Positions 20,810 through 31,907 of a DNA stretch of 64,000 nt are shown one piece after another (within the stretch, counting starts at the first letter, position 1; each line of letters opens with the position of its first letter). The notes beneath the pieces are model-generated. The model was not told where the DNA came from and did no database searches. It saw nothing but the letters and a program-made list of their open reading frames with translations. This stretch comes from Cylicocyclus nassatus (lineage: Eukaryota; Nematoda; Chromadorea; Rhabditida; Strongylidae): positions 67,611,117 to 67,675,116 of the forward strand of contig CATQJL010000112.1 in assembly GCA_958299035.1 (NCBI GenBank), read 5' to 3'. Both the position numbers and the translations under genes were made by a program.

Positions 20810-22371
20810 CAGGGCGGTCCACATGAAGTTTGATACAATAATAAAATATTCTAAATTGCTTGCTCAAAGTAGGGCTAATTTTTAAAAGTTTCATTACATA
20901 GTTTCGAAAAGGATTAACTATGGATCAAATAGAGCAACTCTCGGACTACAAGATGGTTTTTTTGGATTCTCCTACTCTGTGATTTTAGCTTCAAAAAATT
21001 ATTTCTCCGGAGGTCTCGATTTTTGGCGAGGTCATGAAACACGCAACTGCACAAAACACATGAAAGCTCTGGAGTTTCTGCGTTTTGAAACATAATTCTT
21101 ACTAAACATCATTTATGCAACATAACCAGCTTTGATTCGCTTCGAAAAAGCAGCTTTTTGGAATTTTGGGTACTTTTACGTGTTGAACTTAATCAAAAAA
21201 CCGCAGTTTTTATTGAATGAATGATTACAAGGACTTGGTAAACTCACTCAGATAATCGCCGGGGCAGGCGGCCATGCCATTTTTGGTCAAGCGGGTACCG
21301 GAAAAATAGTTCGCTGATTTCTTGCGGTCCGCTTGCAGATATTTGGAAGAATTTTAGCGAAATTTTGAACGAATGCTTGAAGAACAATTGCGGTTTCCTT
21401 GCAGATTAGCTGCGGCGCAGTGGTCGCATTCTCGCGGACTTTCCGCGAGAATATGCAAAATTTTCGGGGGCCGCACGGTCCTTTATGGAGGACCGCGCAG
21501 CCCCCAGGTACTTTCCGCTGGGAGAAAGTACCTCAAACTTGAGTAATTAAACCATCGATGACTCCTCTGCCATGTAGAGTCTCACCTTTGCTCGGCGTAC
21601 ACCCGAAATTGCTTAAGAACCGTCCGAGCGCGAGCTGAAAATTTGACCAGCGCCCTGAAAGAGATTATTTGACGAGCGCCTGCAGAAAATTCTGTGTTGC
21701 TGCCCGCTGGCAAAACATTAGACAGTAAAGGAAGTGCCGCCCGCTGAAGGTTTGGCCACGCCTCAAAATTCTGCTGAACACCTGCAGAAAAACGCGAGTT
21801 TGCGAACCGCCTGCCCCCGGCGATTGTCTGAGCAGTTGATGTAATCTAAAATAGATACAGTGTAGCCAAAGGTTTGCTCTATATAACAGTTTCCAGCGCT
21901 CTTTGAAAACATCAGAATAAAAAATTCTAAAATTCAGCAAAGATTTGGCGTTACTGCAAAGCTGCTCGAAAATCCATGGCGATAACACTGCAAAGACAGG
22001 GTAGATCAGACAGCAAGTATAACTGTAAGAAAAAGGATAAAAATCTGAATCAAATGGTCCTTAAGCCGTTTATGGATTGGTGTTCTGTGAATTCTAGTGA
22101 GCGATGAAATGAACCGACAAAACTTTCGGGACAACCTAATATTATTAATATTAGGTTGTATTATTATATTAATATTAATATTATTGTATTAATATTATTA
22201 TTTATATATTATTAATATTATTATTAATATATTATAATACATAAATACCTTTGTAATATCTTGTACGGAATTCTCTTGTTTATCAGATAAAAACAAAGGC
22301 TTTAAGTTTCATTGAATTCCAGCAAAGTTACGGAAGCATTTGTGCGTCACATTTCAAGCAGTCCACCCTGT
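20810..22371. mobile_element. Composite region bounded by inverted ACAGGGYGG ends
   Basis: The left end TACAGGGCGGTCCACATGAA and the right end CAGTCCACCCTGTATA are inverted relatives. Inside are a complete CTCAGA-family foldback (21247-21842) and a solitary arm end reading CTTTCGGGACAACCTAAT near 22125, so at least two later insertions are nested here. Next to it, at 22133-22245, is a TTATTAATATT-rich low-complexity tract. Confidence 0.5.
21247..21842. mobile_element. Foldback MITE, CTCAGACAATC family (copy 1, divergent)
   Basis: It begins CTCAGATAATCGCCGGGGCA and ends GCCCCCGGCGATTGTCTGAG. The interior has GC-rich blocks (GGACCGCGCAGCCCCC) around an axis near 21490. Confidence 0.65.
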
Positions 22372-24940
22372 ATATTATACTAGCTGGCTTAACTGGCTCT
22401 GTCAAAATACTACGATAAAAGCCCCATGTCTATCCCTATCTAAACCTTTAGTGTGCCCACTTTTACATGCCCATTCCTTATTTCCGCTATGTTAGTAATC
22501 AGCATGCTCACTTACTTCCTGTGCCATCCTAGCCGCGTAGTTCAAACTTTGCAAAAAGTTGATAAAATTGATAAAAATAACAGATAATCCCGGAGAGTAA
22601 TATCGTATTCGTAATCAGCATGCTCTACTATTCCCATATGCTAACTCCCAATCCCGTATCTCGAACTTTGCAAAAAATCGATATCGATAAAAGCAATAAA
22701 TGATTCTAAAAACTAATAATATATTCGTAATCAAAATGCTCAATTACCCCTCCCCCTATGCCAGTACCCAGCCCTGTAGGTCAAACTTTTCAAAAGATTG
22801 ATAAAAATTGATAAAATCGATATCGATCGATGGCGAAAAGTAGCCTATGACACTCACACGCCTCGTAGTACATGTGTGCCAAGTCTGGTCCGGATCGGTG
22901 AACAAAGATTTGTATTCGGAACATACTACAGACTGACAGACAGACATACAGGCATACAGACAGACAGACATCAGACAGACAAACAGCAGACATTCAGCTT
23001 TATATTTAAGGTCACAGGTCGCTAATATGTGGGTGGATATTTGTTATTTATTAACTAAATTCTCCGCCTGATGCATTTTACAATTAGTTTTTTAAAAGAA
23101 CATGATTTCACACACCATCAAAAAGGGTAGCTGATCTAATGATCGAATAAACAATTTTACGGAGATCTGCTTGAAATTAACTTTTGGACTCTGTCTTGTG
23201 AAATCTATACTTTTTGATGCAAAATCAAAAAAAGCAGAGGTAGCCAAGTCTCGCTGGAAAAAAACAAGGATGAAATTTGCCAAAAGTTACTGAAGATTCG
23301 CTTTTGACAGCCATTACCTCATGAAAATCCTACGTTTGCCCTAAAAGCAAAATAGCAGAATGAGTTAAATTCCTTTAGAAGAAGACAAAAAGGCTTCAAA
23401 CGGCAAGACTTCTTTGCTAAAAATTCCTAAGTGTCGATTTAAATCAAACACAAACTTGCTCAAAATCAACTTTTGCGAAAGAACCATACTTTCAAAAACC
23501 AAAGTTCTGTCTTTAAAGCGAAAAAGCACAGGCTTGGTCGAGGAAAGGACAGATCCATGAACTTTATGCGACAGGTCGTTTTCACTGAAATCTTTGGCCC
23601 TTCTGCCTCGCAAACACCGCGCTTCTGCCCCCAAGGCAGAAAATCACAGGGAGCTTGGTAGCTAGGAAAGAAAGAATCATGTCAGGCGGCATGATATTTT
23701 GCAGAAACCATACTTCTGCTCCTGAGAGGAAAAAAGCACAAGGAGTTTGGTCTGGAGGGAAGGGACCCAGGGATTTATGCGACAGGACAGTTTCGCTAAG
23801 ATTGCTCCTCAAAAGGCGTTGAGCCAGCTTTACTCTTGTTCTAGAAAATGAGTCCGTTTATTGGCAAGACATCAAGAAATAGAATATTCTTCTTTTAAAG
23901 TAGTTTTATGAAATTTTGTGAAAGCTGCTTCGTTTTCATCTACATATCAGTAGCGGTTCCAGGATTCCCGCCCGGTGGGGGGGGGGGGGGGGGAGGCGGC
24001 AAGAATGTTTTTTAAATGAAGGTGCGTGGCTGAAGCCACGCACTCCGAAAAATTTTTAGGGTTGCTTCTCGAAATTTTTGCGGGTCTCTAATCCCTAAAA
24101 TGTGGAAAAAGGGGGCGTGGCGTCAGCCACGCGTTTTTGAATCATGCAAAAAGCCGGAAAATGCGGCTTGTACAGCTTCTTGCTCCCGTTAAGAAGTTCG
24201 TGGTGAAGGAGTTGAAGTACTTACGAATAGATAGACAGCGTAGAAGACAGATGTTTGGAGCTTCAGGATGTGAAACTTTTTTCTGAAGCTGCGATCCCCT
24301 CCTAAGCGGGGATGTTAATGCGGCCCTAATGGATGCCAATTGACTGCCATACAAAATTAAATTTTCACTATTTTGTGTGATTGCCTGGAGATCCCCAGGA
24401 GATCATCTTCTGATTTCAAAGTTATTCTTTTTATAAAATCAACGAGAAGGTTGCAAAATTGCTTTGAGGATGTAATACGGCACTGCTAAACATGTTTTTT
24501 ATAGAAATAAGGAAAATCTTAGGATATCAAAATCTTCGATGAACCTGCTCGCGAGGTAGAAGGTGGTATCAGGGCAGCCGACAAAGCTGTGGCACTTCTT
24601 GAATCGAGGTTTTGAAAGTGCCGCAACCAGCCGCCGGAGCTGCCGGGGAAGCCGCTGCAGATGATGGTAACGTAAAGGTCGTCGTCTAAAACCCTTGCAG
24701 AGGGGTTCCTTTAGGGATAGCGTGATATGCTTGCTATTCTATATCATTTTGAACAGCAGTTAATCCATAATTTCTTGAGATTCATGCAAATAAGCAAAGC
24801 TATATGGAGAAGAGTTTTCAAAAGGAGAATGGTCCCAAGGAAATGACTTTAAATAGGCAAAATGACCATATGTGAAAAATTTAGGAAATCTTAGTCATAA
24901 ATCTTCTTTCCTAGTTTCTAACGTCGGAAAACGGACGAGA
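22372..24940. other. Repeat-derived spacer, no supported gene
   Basis: It contains three loosely repeated units with AATCAGCATGCTC and GATAAAATTGAT (22490-22820), a short CAGACAGACA tract (22930-22990), two related blocks with CACAGGxxxTGGT and TATGCGACAGG (23520-23580 and 23730-23790), an 18-base G run (23979-23997), the GTGGCTGAAGCCACGC hairpin (24025), and at 24140-24340 a copy of the arm of the 29-kb foldback (GGAAAATGCGGCTTGTACAG). Confidence 0.45.
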
Positions 24941-24954
24941 ACAAAAGCTTCAAA

Positions 24955-25373
24955 GGTAGTGTCTCACCAAAATTGGGGTAGTATAGGTCTCCACATATTT
25001 TGTAAAAAGATCTCCTGAATGAGCGACTGCTTCAAGTCCGACTCGATCCGGGCCTTCCTATGCAGAAAAATTTGACCTCAAAGTGGCCCGAAAAGCTCGA
25101 TTTGGCCGGCGCGGGCGACCCTCTCGGTTTCCCCCAAGACGTTGCAAAATGTCCTTTATTTAACGTTCACCTTCGTGGTGTTGCTGGCACTGTGGCGAAG
25201 GCTAGGCTAAGAGAGCACAACTCGTCAGCGTTCATTCCAAAAAAGTTCTTTCAAAAAACGAGTTTTCGTACTATGCGATTTTGATCCCGCATCGAGTTGG
25301 AAAGCTAGTTGGCGGAAACGCTTGCAATATGCAAAAATCTCGACAACTAATTGGTGAGACACTGGCCCGTAGT
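24955..25373. mobile_element. MITE with AGTGTCTCACCAA ends
   Basis: The ends AGTGTCTCACCAAAATTGG and CCAATTxxTTGGTGAGACACT form the terminal inverted repeat. The interior is GC-rich, with TGTTGCTGGCACTGTGGCGA at 25180. Relatives are at 35.5 kb and, inverted and interrupted, at 48.4-49.25 kb. Confidence 0.55.
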
Positions 25374-25388
25374 AAAGCTCGATCAGTT

Positions 25389-25560
25389 GAGGTGAACTCA
25401 ACTTATCCCATCAGTTCACCTTAGGTGAGGTGAACTGATCACCGTCCACGTTCCCATGCTATAAGATGGTCAAGCCAACTGATAGTTGACCATCTGTCCA
25501 CCTGCCGCAGTCAACTTTTCCACATCAGTTTAGTTCAAGTCACCTCAACGTGAACGGATG
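25389..25560. repeat. Cluster of short palindromes with GGTGAACTGAT
   Basis: GATCAGTTGAGGTGAACTCA, ATCAGTTCACC, GGTGAACTGATCACCGTCC and GATGGTCAAGCCAACTGAT form overlapping inverted repeats over about 170 bp. No function is assigned. Confidence 0.45.
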
Positions 25561-26009
25561 TTAGAGTGATCCAAATAGTGTGTAGAAGAGGAGACGCAGA
25601 CAAGAGGTGACTGCATCTAACATAAGTTGCTCCTGAGTAACTTACGATACACACAACTTTGCCAAAAAATGCAGAAAAAATCGGCGCAAAACTGCACAAT
25701 ACCGGCGCCCGAAAAGGGAAGGATCGATGAACAGCTGATTTTGGCGACAAAAGCAAGGATAAAAGTTTTCTTCTTTTTTTTGCAGAGCAATCTTAGTTTC
25801 TTGTAAAAACTATTTTAGAAGAGAATCTACTTATTTATTACGTTTTATTTATGTTCCAAAAATTTCAGTTTTTCATGAATTCTGCGTCAAAATATGTCAG
25901 TTTTGTTTTATCTGTCCATTTGCTAAGTGATATCTTAGCGGTCATCATCAATTTTTTTCGACAGTGGCCGCTATCAAAGATTGTCCGGCGATGCAGCAAA
26001 AGTTGTGGC

Positions 26010-26075
26010 GCTAGCCGGTGTCGAACCACGACCGCGCGCGTGTGATTCCAATCGCTTATCCGTTTGACCAGATCA
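26010..26075 (-). ncRNA. tRNA-like sequence with A and B boxes (tRNA-derived SINE or pseudo-tRNA)
   Basis: On the minus strand, TGGTCAAACGG (26070-26060) fits an RNA polymerase III A box. GGTTCGACACC (26027-26017) fits the B box, 33 bp further on, as in tRNA genes. A proper anticodon stem and acceptor stem could not be folded by eye, so an intact tRNA is unlikely. A tRNA-derived SINE head or decayed tRNA gene fits better. Confidence 0.4.
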
Positions 26076-26785
26076 GCTCAAGTGGTTGGTTTTTTGAGAA
26101 CACATGTGGTTATCATGTATAGGAAGCGATCCACATCCAAATCAATAGCTCACTGGATGCTGGACTGAAGCGCGATGACCTCAACTCCGGTCCGCGCCGA
26201 GAGAGATGCCCGGATGGGGGGTTTACTACGGGCCACTGTCTTTAAGGTCGGATATTGAGTGGGTCAGTGATAGAAGATGAAAATATGCCACATATGCTGA
26301 TATGGAAGGGAACAGCGTAGATCACCAAAGAGTCAAAGACTTTAATTTCAATCCATTTACATATACTTGCAAACAACAGCTTCAGGCTCAAGCTTACGTG
26401 GAAAATTATCGCTTCCTCAGGTATTTAAAAAAAGTGCAAATTAAGAAAAATTTGAAACCCAGAGCTCGCTGCAAAATAAAAGAGGATACCAGCACCACGC
26501 TTAATAACTAATTCAAGAAACTGCATTTTGATACTGATATATTCACGGGAAAGTGAGTTCAAATTTCAAGAAATTTTCATTGAAAAAAATTGAAACCCCC
26601 AGAAAAAAACTAAGAAACTGTCTGGTTTTCTGTTTATTCATCTTTGTAAGAGTTTGTAGATTTTTGGAAATTTTGCAGTAAGTTTTGTAACGAATGCATA
26701 GTTCTCAATCAAAATTTTCTGCTGTTTAAAATGATATAGATATCGAGCATACCACGGTATCCCTGAGGCTGATTTCGCACAACGA

Positions 26786-27104
26786 CTCAGACAATCGCCG
26801 GGGGCAGGCGGGCACCGAAAAAATAGATTGCTGATTTCTCGCACCCCGCTCGCGGATTTTTTGCAAAGCAATCAGGACTTTTCGGAAGACCGCTTGCTGA
26901 GTCAGCGGATTTTTAAGAGACCGCCTGTTGAATTTTTTTCGCTCTTATCTTTTGCAGATATATTGCTGAGTCTCTGAGGAATCGGGAACTCAGCAAGCGG
27001 TATTCCGAAAAGTCCTGATTGCTTTCCAAAAAATCCGCGAGCGGGGTGCGAAAGATCAGCAATCTATTTTTCCGGTGCCCGCCTGCCCCCGGCGATTGTC
27101 TGAG
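26786..27104. mobile_element. Foldback MITE, CTCAGACAATC family (copy 2)
   Basis: A 319-bp near-perfect palindrome. Ends are CTCAGACAATCGCCGGGGGC and its inverse. The arms carry AATAGATTGCTGAT, GCGGATTTTTTGxAAAGCAA and CAGGACTTTTCGGAAGACCG in both orientations. The copy at 36.6 kb is almost identical in sequence and length (320 bp), so both are probably young. Confidence 0.85.
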
Positions 27105-28395
27105 GAGGTGTGACGAAACCCTCTGCAAAAGTTCTGAATGACTAGCGTGATTACTGTACCACCATCTACAGCGGCTTTGCCGGCAGCAGTCAGCTGCTCG
27201 TTACCACTTGCTACGCACCCGCTCGCGAACTAGGGATTATCAAAAATTCAAGATCTTTGGACTCCATTCCTCCTTTCAAATCATGCTTACCAGTGCTATA
27301 GTAAACCTTCAATACAATTCTACCGCGTTTTATTGAGGTTTTGGAAAGATGAGTGACTTTGAAACTGGGGAGGTGATCCCCTGAAGAACTACAGAGAATC
27401 ACACAAAATAGGAATGATCCGATTTCGTATTGCAGTCAACTGGCATCCAGCGCACATATCATGTTATAAAGCCTTCATATGTGCCAGATAGAAGAAGAAG
27501 AAGAAGAAAAACATCTACAGTGGGAGTCTTCTCTGAGATCCCCTCTTCTGATGTTCCTGCATGCTGCTTTTAGCCTTTTGCAGGCGCCAGTCTTCGAAAA
27601 TTCTTGATTTCAACAGAAAATCCAGATAAAATATGCTTGATTTGAAATTTCTTGAAAATCAGAAAAGGCGAAAAAAATCACTGCTGTGACCATAAACACT
27701 TGTAGTAGAATGCGTGCCAGAAAGGCCCAATATTGCCTCAAACATGAATATTTTCAATTTTTCACGTATCCAAGCAAGAGATACAGCAACTGTTTATATG
27801 TATGTTTCGTGTTGATAGTATAGATGTGTGCAAGATAGATCTTTATGAAGTTTTTGGACTAAATCCATTTTTTAAAAGTTTTTTCGAGATCATTTTGAAT
27901 TTTGATTTTCAATCACACTTGGAACATCCTTGACAAGGAAGCATCAATACCAATTCTTAGAGTTTGCTTTGCTCTATTGAACAGTGCCCTTGGGGTTTGC
28001 CTGGTTGCGGCGTCTTAGCAAGCAGATGAAAGGAGACATTATTTTTCTGAAAATCTGATATTATAGTGTACTTATGTTATATGATTCAATGCATTCGCCT
28101 TTTACCTAGGTTTGCACGTAAAAGATTGTTTCCTTGAATTAGCTAGTGATAACGATGATATTGCTGCTGTATAATCCCTAAAATAATTGAAAGAAAATTT
28201 TCGTTGCTATCGCTTGCCTTCTGTAGCGGCCATAAGCACAGTCATTCAATGAGAATGTTCTGTTGTAAAAAGTAAACTATTAATTGCATTATCAAGCTGT
28301 TTACAGCATGTGATTCAACAATGAAGAAGCAATTATTCCTATGTTTTGGTGGCCTTGAAGACATGAGTCTTTCTATTTTTAACAAGATGACCATA
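27105..28395. other. Spacer, mostly repeat relics
   Basis: No gene seen. An inverted relic of the 24.3-kb block lies at 27220-27420, a GAAGAA run at 27489-27510, and a single arm of the GCTCTAT-motif family at about 27700-28010. Confidence 0.4.
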
Positions 28396-29010
28396 TGTAG
28401 CGGCTTCGCGATGCGGGAGCAGCTCCTTGGACGTGCCGCGGGTGATGTATGCCGCGTTCGCCTGCCGCGCCTTTGTGGGCTGCTGCAAAACTATCTCCGG
28501 TTTGGAACACAGCCAAGCGGCAGGGTATATAAGGCTGCGCATGAGAGCAGCCCTCGCCTCTTTGACATTCGTTTTCATTATTAATCATCCTGTGTTATAC
28601 TTGGTTATGTTCTGGGCAGCTTCCGCAGTTGAGATCTTCTTGTTAAGCGGTTTACCTTTTTGGATCTTGTGGATTGGATGCGTGTAAGCGCGAAGAAAAT
28701 CTGGGAGTTCCTAGATGAACATTGTTGCGGTGGAGGTCTTGAGGGCACCGTTCCATGAAACTGAGCCTACAACGGTCGCCGACTCGGTGGAGGAACCCAG
28801 AACTCTTTGGTTAGATTGAGCCTCTTGTACATCGGCGGCACAGGGCGAGCGGCTTGCGTTATTAGTCTGGTCGTCCTCTTTAGGAGCCTCGCAGTTGTTG
28901 TATATGTGTTTCATATTTGATGTTTCATGCGTGTAAACTTATAATCTAATTGGATGCGCATTATATAAGGGTAGGTGAGTTTGGTGATCATGTCGAGTGG
29001 ACGCGCCGTG
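28396..29010 (+). mobile_element. Diverged LTR-like block with TATA box, related to the 14.2-kb LTR
   Basis: It starts TGTAGCGGCTTCGCGATGC, matching the start of the 14187 LTR. TATATAAGGCTGCGCA at 28526 lies 130 bp in and is followed by CCTCTTTGACATTCG, matching CCTCTTTGACTTTCG after the other TATA box. A further match, TTGGTGATCAT, is at 28972. The 3' boundary is not clear and no primer-binding site was seen. Confidence 0.4.
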
Positions 29011-29047
29011 AGGATCCAGCGGACACGTTATGTCTTAATCGCATGTA

Positions 29048-29740
29048 TTAACATCCCTGCCGGGGAGGAGGTCGCAGTTTAAAAGAGAGCTCCATATCCT
29101 GAAACTTCGAGTATCTGGATTTCATGCTCTCTACCTATCATTAAGTATTCCCACCATCCTTCACTATGAACATATTGAACAGAAGCGAAAAGCTGTGCAA
29201 ACTGCATTTTCCAGCTCTATATGATCCCCTGATAATCTCCTATCCATTCTTTGAAGTCAATTTTCTTTCTTCAAATCTAACGAAAAGCTTCCAAAGTTGT
29301 ACTATTCTTCTAATCCAACGGTGCTAAGCATGTTGCTGATAAGAACAAATGATGTTTTGGATTCATGAAATTTGCGATGAATTACAGGTCGAAATTTGGA
29401 CTTTATCGAAAATCTCGATATTTCAGAGAGTCATTTGTTCTCAGCAATATGTTTAGCACTATTGGATAAGATAATCATTACAACTCTGGAATATTTTCAT
29501 TGACTTTGAAGGAAGAAAAATAAATTTAAAGAACAGATGATTGTCCGCGAGGGATCATAGGGGACCATACAAAAAGCTGGAAAATGCGGCTTGTACAGCT
29601 TCTCGCTTTTGTTTGATATGTTCATAGTAAAGGATGGTGGGAATACTTACTGCTAGGTAGATAGCGTGATCCGGATATCGATATGAAGCTCTCTTTTAAA
29701 CTGCATTCCCTCTTCGGTGGGGATGTTAGTGCATGCGGCT
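29048..29740. mobile_element. Large foldback element with GCAGTTTAAAAGAGAGCTTC arms
   Basis: The arms at 29060-29230 and 29560-29730 are inverted copies: GCAGTTTAAAAGAGAGCT, ACCATCCTTCACTATGAAC and GATCCCCTGATAATC recur inverted. The axis is near 29390, within TCGAAATTTGGACTTTATCG. Single-arm copies lie near 24.2 and 27.3 kb. Confidence 0.65.
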
Positions 29741-29884
29741 CTTAGAGTGTAGGGTTGTGGTGTAGAGCAGTCGAGAACAGGCTGGGGACGAGTGTTCATA
29801 TTGTCAAGTTTTGTATATGAAATCAAATTTATGATAAGTATGTAATGTAAAAGAATTTCTTATCGAATGAACGAATATCGTATA

Positions 29885-30103
29885 TGTTGTGGAACGCGTT
29901 GAGCCGTTGACGATTTATTAGAAAAACACAAAGATTCCCCTTATACACATAGGCGTATATGCCGCGGGTTCACTTGGATCGATGCAATAACAACACGTAA
30001 ACATAATCAAGGTGCGGCGGGTACGCCGCAGCAGCCTAGGTCACCTCAGCCTTAGCTATCAATAATGAGCGAGTTCTAGTTCACACTGAACAGCTCTACA
30101 ACA
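29885..30103 (-). repeat. Left LTR (inverted orientation)
   Basis: 219 bp, read on the minus strand from TGTTGTAGAGCTG to CCACAACA. It is the inverse of the right LTR apart from a few changes, including a 2-bp indel near 29917. A polypurine tract (GGACGGAGG on the minus strand) adjoins it at 30104. Confidence 0.8.
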
Positions 30104-31907
30104 CCTCCGTCCTAAGATGAACAACGGTACATCTTAAAATGAGGATCTACTTGGAGTCGTTCAGGTGGTCGACGATGTCGGCTCGATCTAGCTGGAATCA
30201 GTGAAGTGGTTGAAGTTGCTTGGTGTTCATGCCATTGTCCATTTGGCCTTCTTCAAGACGTGTGGTAGAGGCTGGATCACGATGGCGCTCCATTCTTCCA
30301 CTGCGCATCTGATTCGCATGTCGTCTCCATAGCTGGTTGTAAGCACATCGTACACGGCTTCTCCCTAGCGTTTCTTCACACGAGCTGAAATCCATTTTTC
30401 GCATCCCGAGCGAAAATCACGTACTCACACGGCTTCTTGTGGCTGGTACGCTCTCTTTCGTGCTCCATGGTGGCGGTGAACTGCTTCTCCATGTTTTCGT
30501 TGCAAATTCCTTCTTCTTTGGAGTCTTCATTCAGCAGCGAAAGCGGTGTCCTTATCTGACGTCCCAGGAGCAGCTCGGCAGGCGAACGTTGTCCCAAAGC
30601 AGTTGTACAAGGCGTTCGTCGATAAGACTGCAGAAATTCCGCAAGCTTCTCTGCCGTTCCTCCCTCCTTAATTTTCTGGAAGGTCCTTTTAGAGATATCC
30701 ACAAACCTCTCCGCTTGTCCATTTGATTGCGGATGGAATGGTGGTGAACGCCTATGCTTGGTTCCTCGCTCTTCACAGAAATCTTGGAACTCCTTTGCTG
30801 TGAACTGCGTCCCATTATCCGACACGATCACTTGCGGATTTCCAAATCGAGCGAATAGAGATCTGAGTTCTTTCAGGGTAGCTGTAGTTGACGATGAAGG
30901 CATTACAAAAACTTCTGGCCATTTCGAGTAAGCGTCAACTACGACGAGATACATCTTGCCATTCAGCGGCCCTGCATAATCAATGTGAAGTCAATTCCAT
31001 GGTTTGTCTTCCACTTTCCATGAATGCAGCAACGTCTTCACTGACATTTTGGAGGCTTCTTGACAGTCCTTACAGCGGCGCACTGAGTCTTCAATTTCTC
31101 TGTTGATGCCCATCCAAGATGCGAATCCTCTCGCGAGCACCTTCATCCTTATCATTCCAGGGTGTCCCTCGTGTAACTGCTTCAGAAATGCCTGTCTTAG
31201 CGAAGCTGGAATGACTATTCTGTGGGCGAAGTACAAACATCCATTTTGCACTGATAAATTCTCCCTCAGTGCTCTCCAATTTCGGACTTCTTCTTTCGGC
31301 TTGGACGGCCATGCTCCGGATTGCAGCATTCGAATGACCTGCGCAATGGTTTCGTCCTTACGAGATTCTTTCTCAATCTTCCTCCGGGTTAGTGGTAACC
31401 CTCGTACAGCAGCAGATTGAACAGCTCGCACCTCTTCTTCTATCTTCGCTATGACAACGTCTTCGGTTTGGAATGTCCTTGGAGGGATCAGTCGAGACAG
31501 TGCATCGGCTTGTCCGAATTCGGTTGTCTTGCGGTACTCCAGGTCGAAGTCGTATGCGAGTAGAATGAGTTTCCATCGTTGCAACCTGCTCGCTGTGTAC
31601 GCAGGCACCATCTTCTTGGGTCCAAAGATGTGCAGTAGCGGTTTGTGATCGGTGAGTAATCTGCATCGGCGTCCGTATATGTACCGATGGAACTTACGGA
31701 CTGCGAAAACCAATGCTAGTCCTTCCTTTTCAATTTGTCCGTAGTTCTTTTCTGCGGCTGTGAGGCTTCGGTTTGCATGGCAGATAGCCTTTTCTGTCTC
31801 ATCTGGCATCTTATGCAGAATAACAGCTCCGATCCCGTAGTCCGACGCGTCCGCAGCTACCACTATCTGTAATTCAGGATCGAAGTGTGTGAGGAGTAGA
31901 TCGGTGA
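30104..31907 (-). pseudogene. gypsy pol, left arm: RNase H and integrase (broken)
   Basis: On the minus strand, one frame covers 31907-30991 and another 30954-30376, split by a TGA codon where the right arm has the same TGA. RNase H shows VVAADASDYGIGAVI, an EKEGLAL glutamate and LLTDHKPLL. The integrase follows with an HHCC zinc finger (LHEGHPGM ... CKDCQEA) and a DDE core (DAYSKWPE, SDNGTQF, NGQAERFV). The expected product is the C-terminal half of a Pol polyprotein that would process cDNA and insert it. It cannot act alone: reverse transcriptase, gag and the 5' part are missing on this side. The last codons end in the LTR-proximal region without a chromodomain that I can recognise. Confidence 0.85.
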
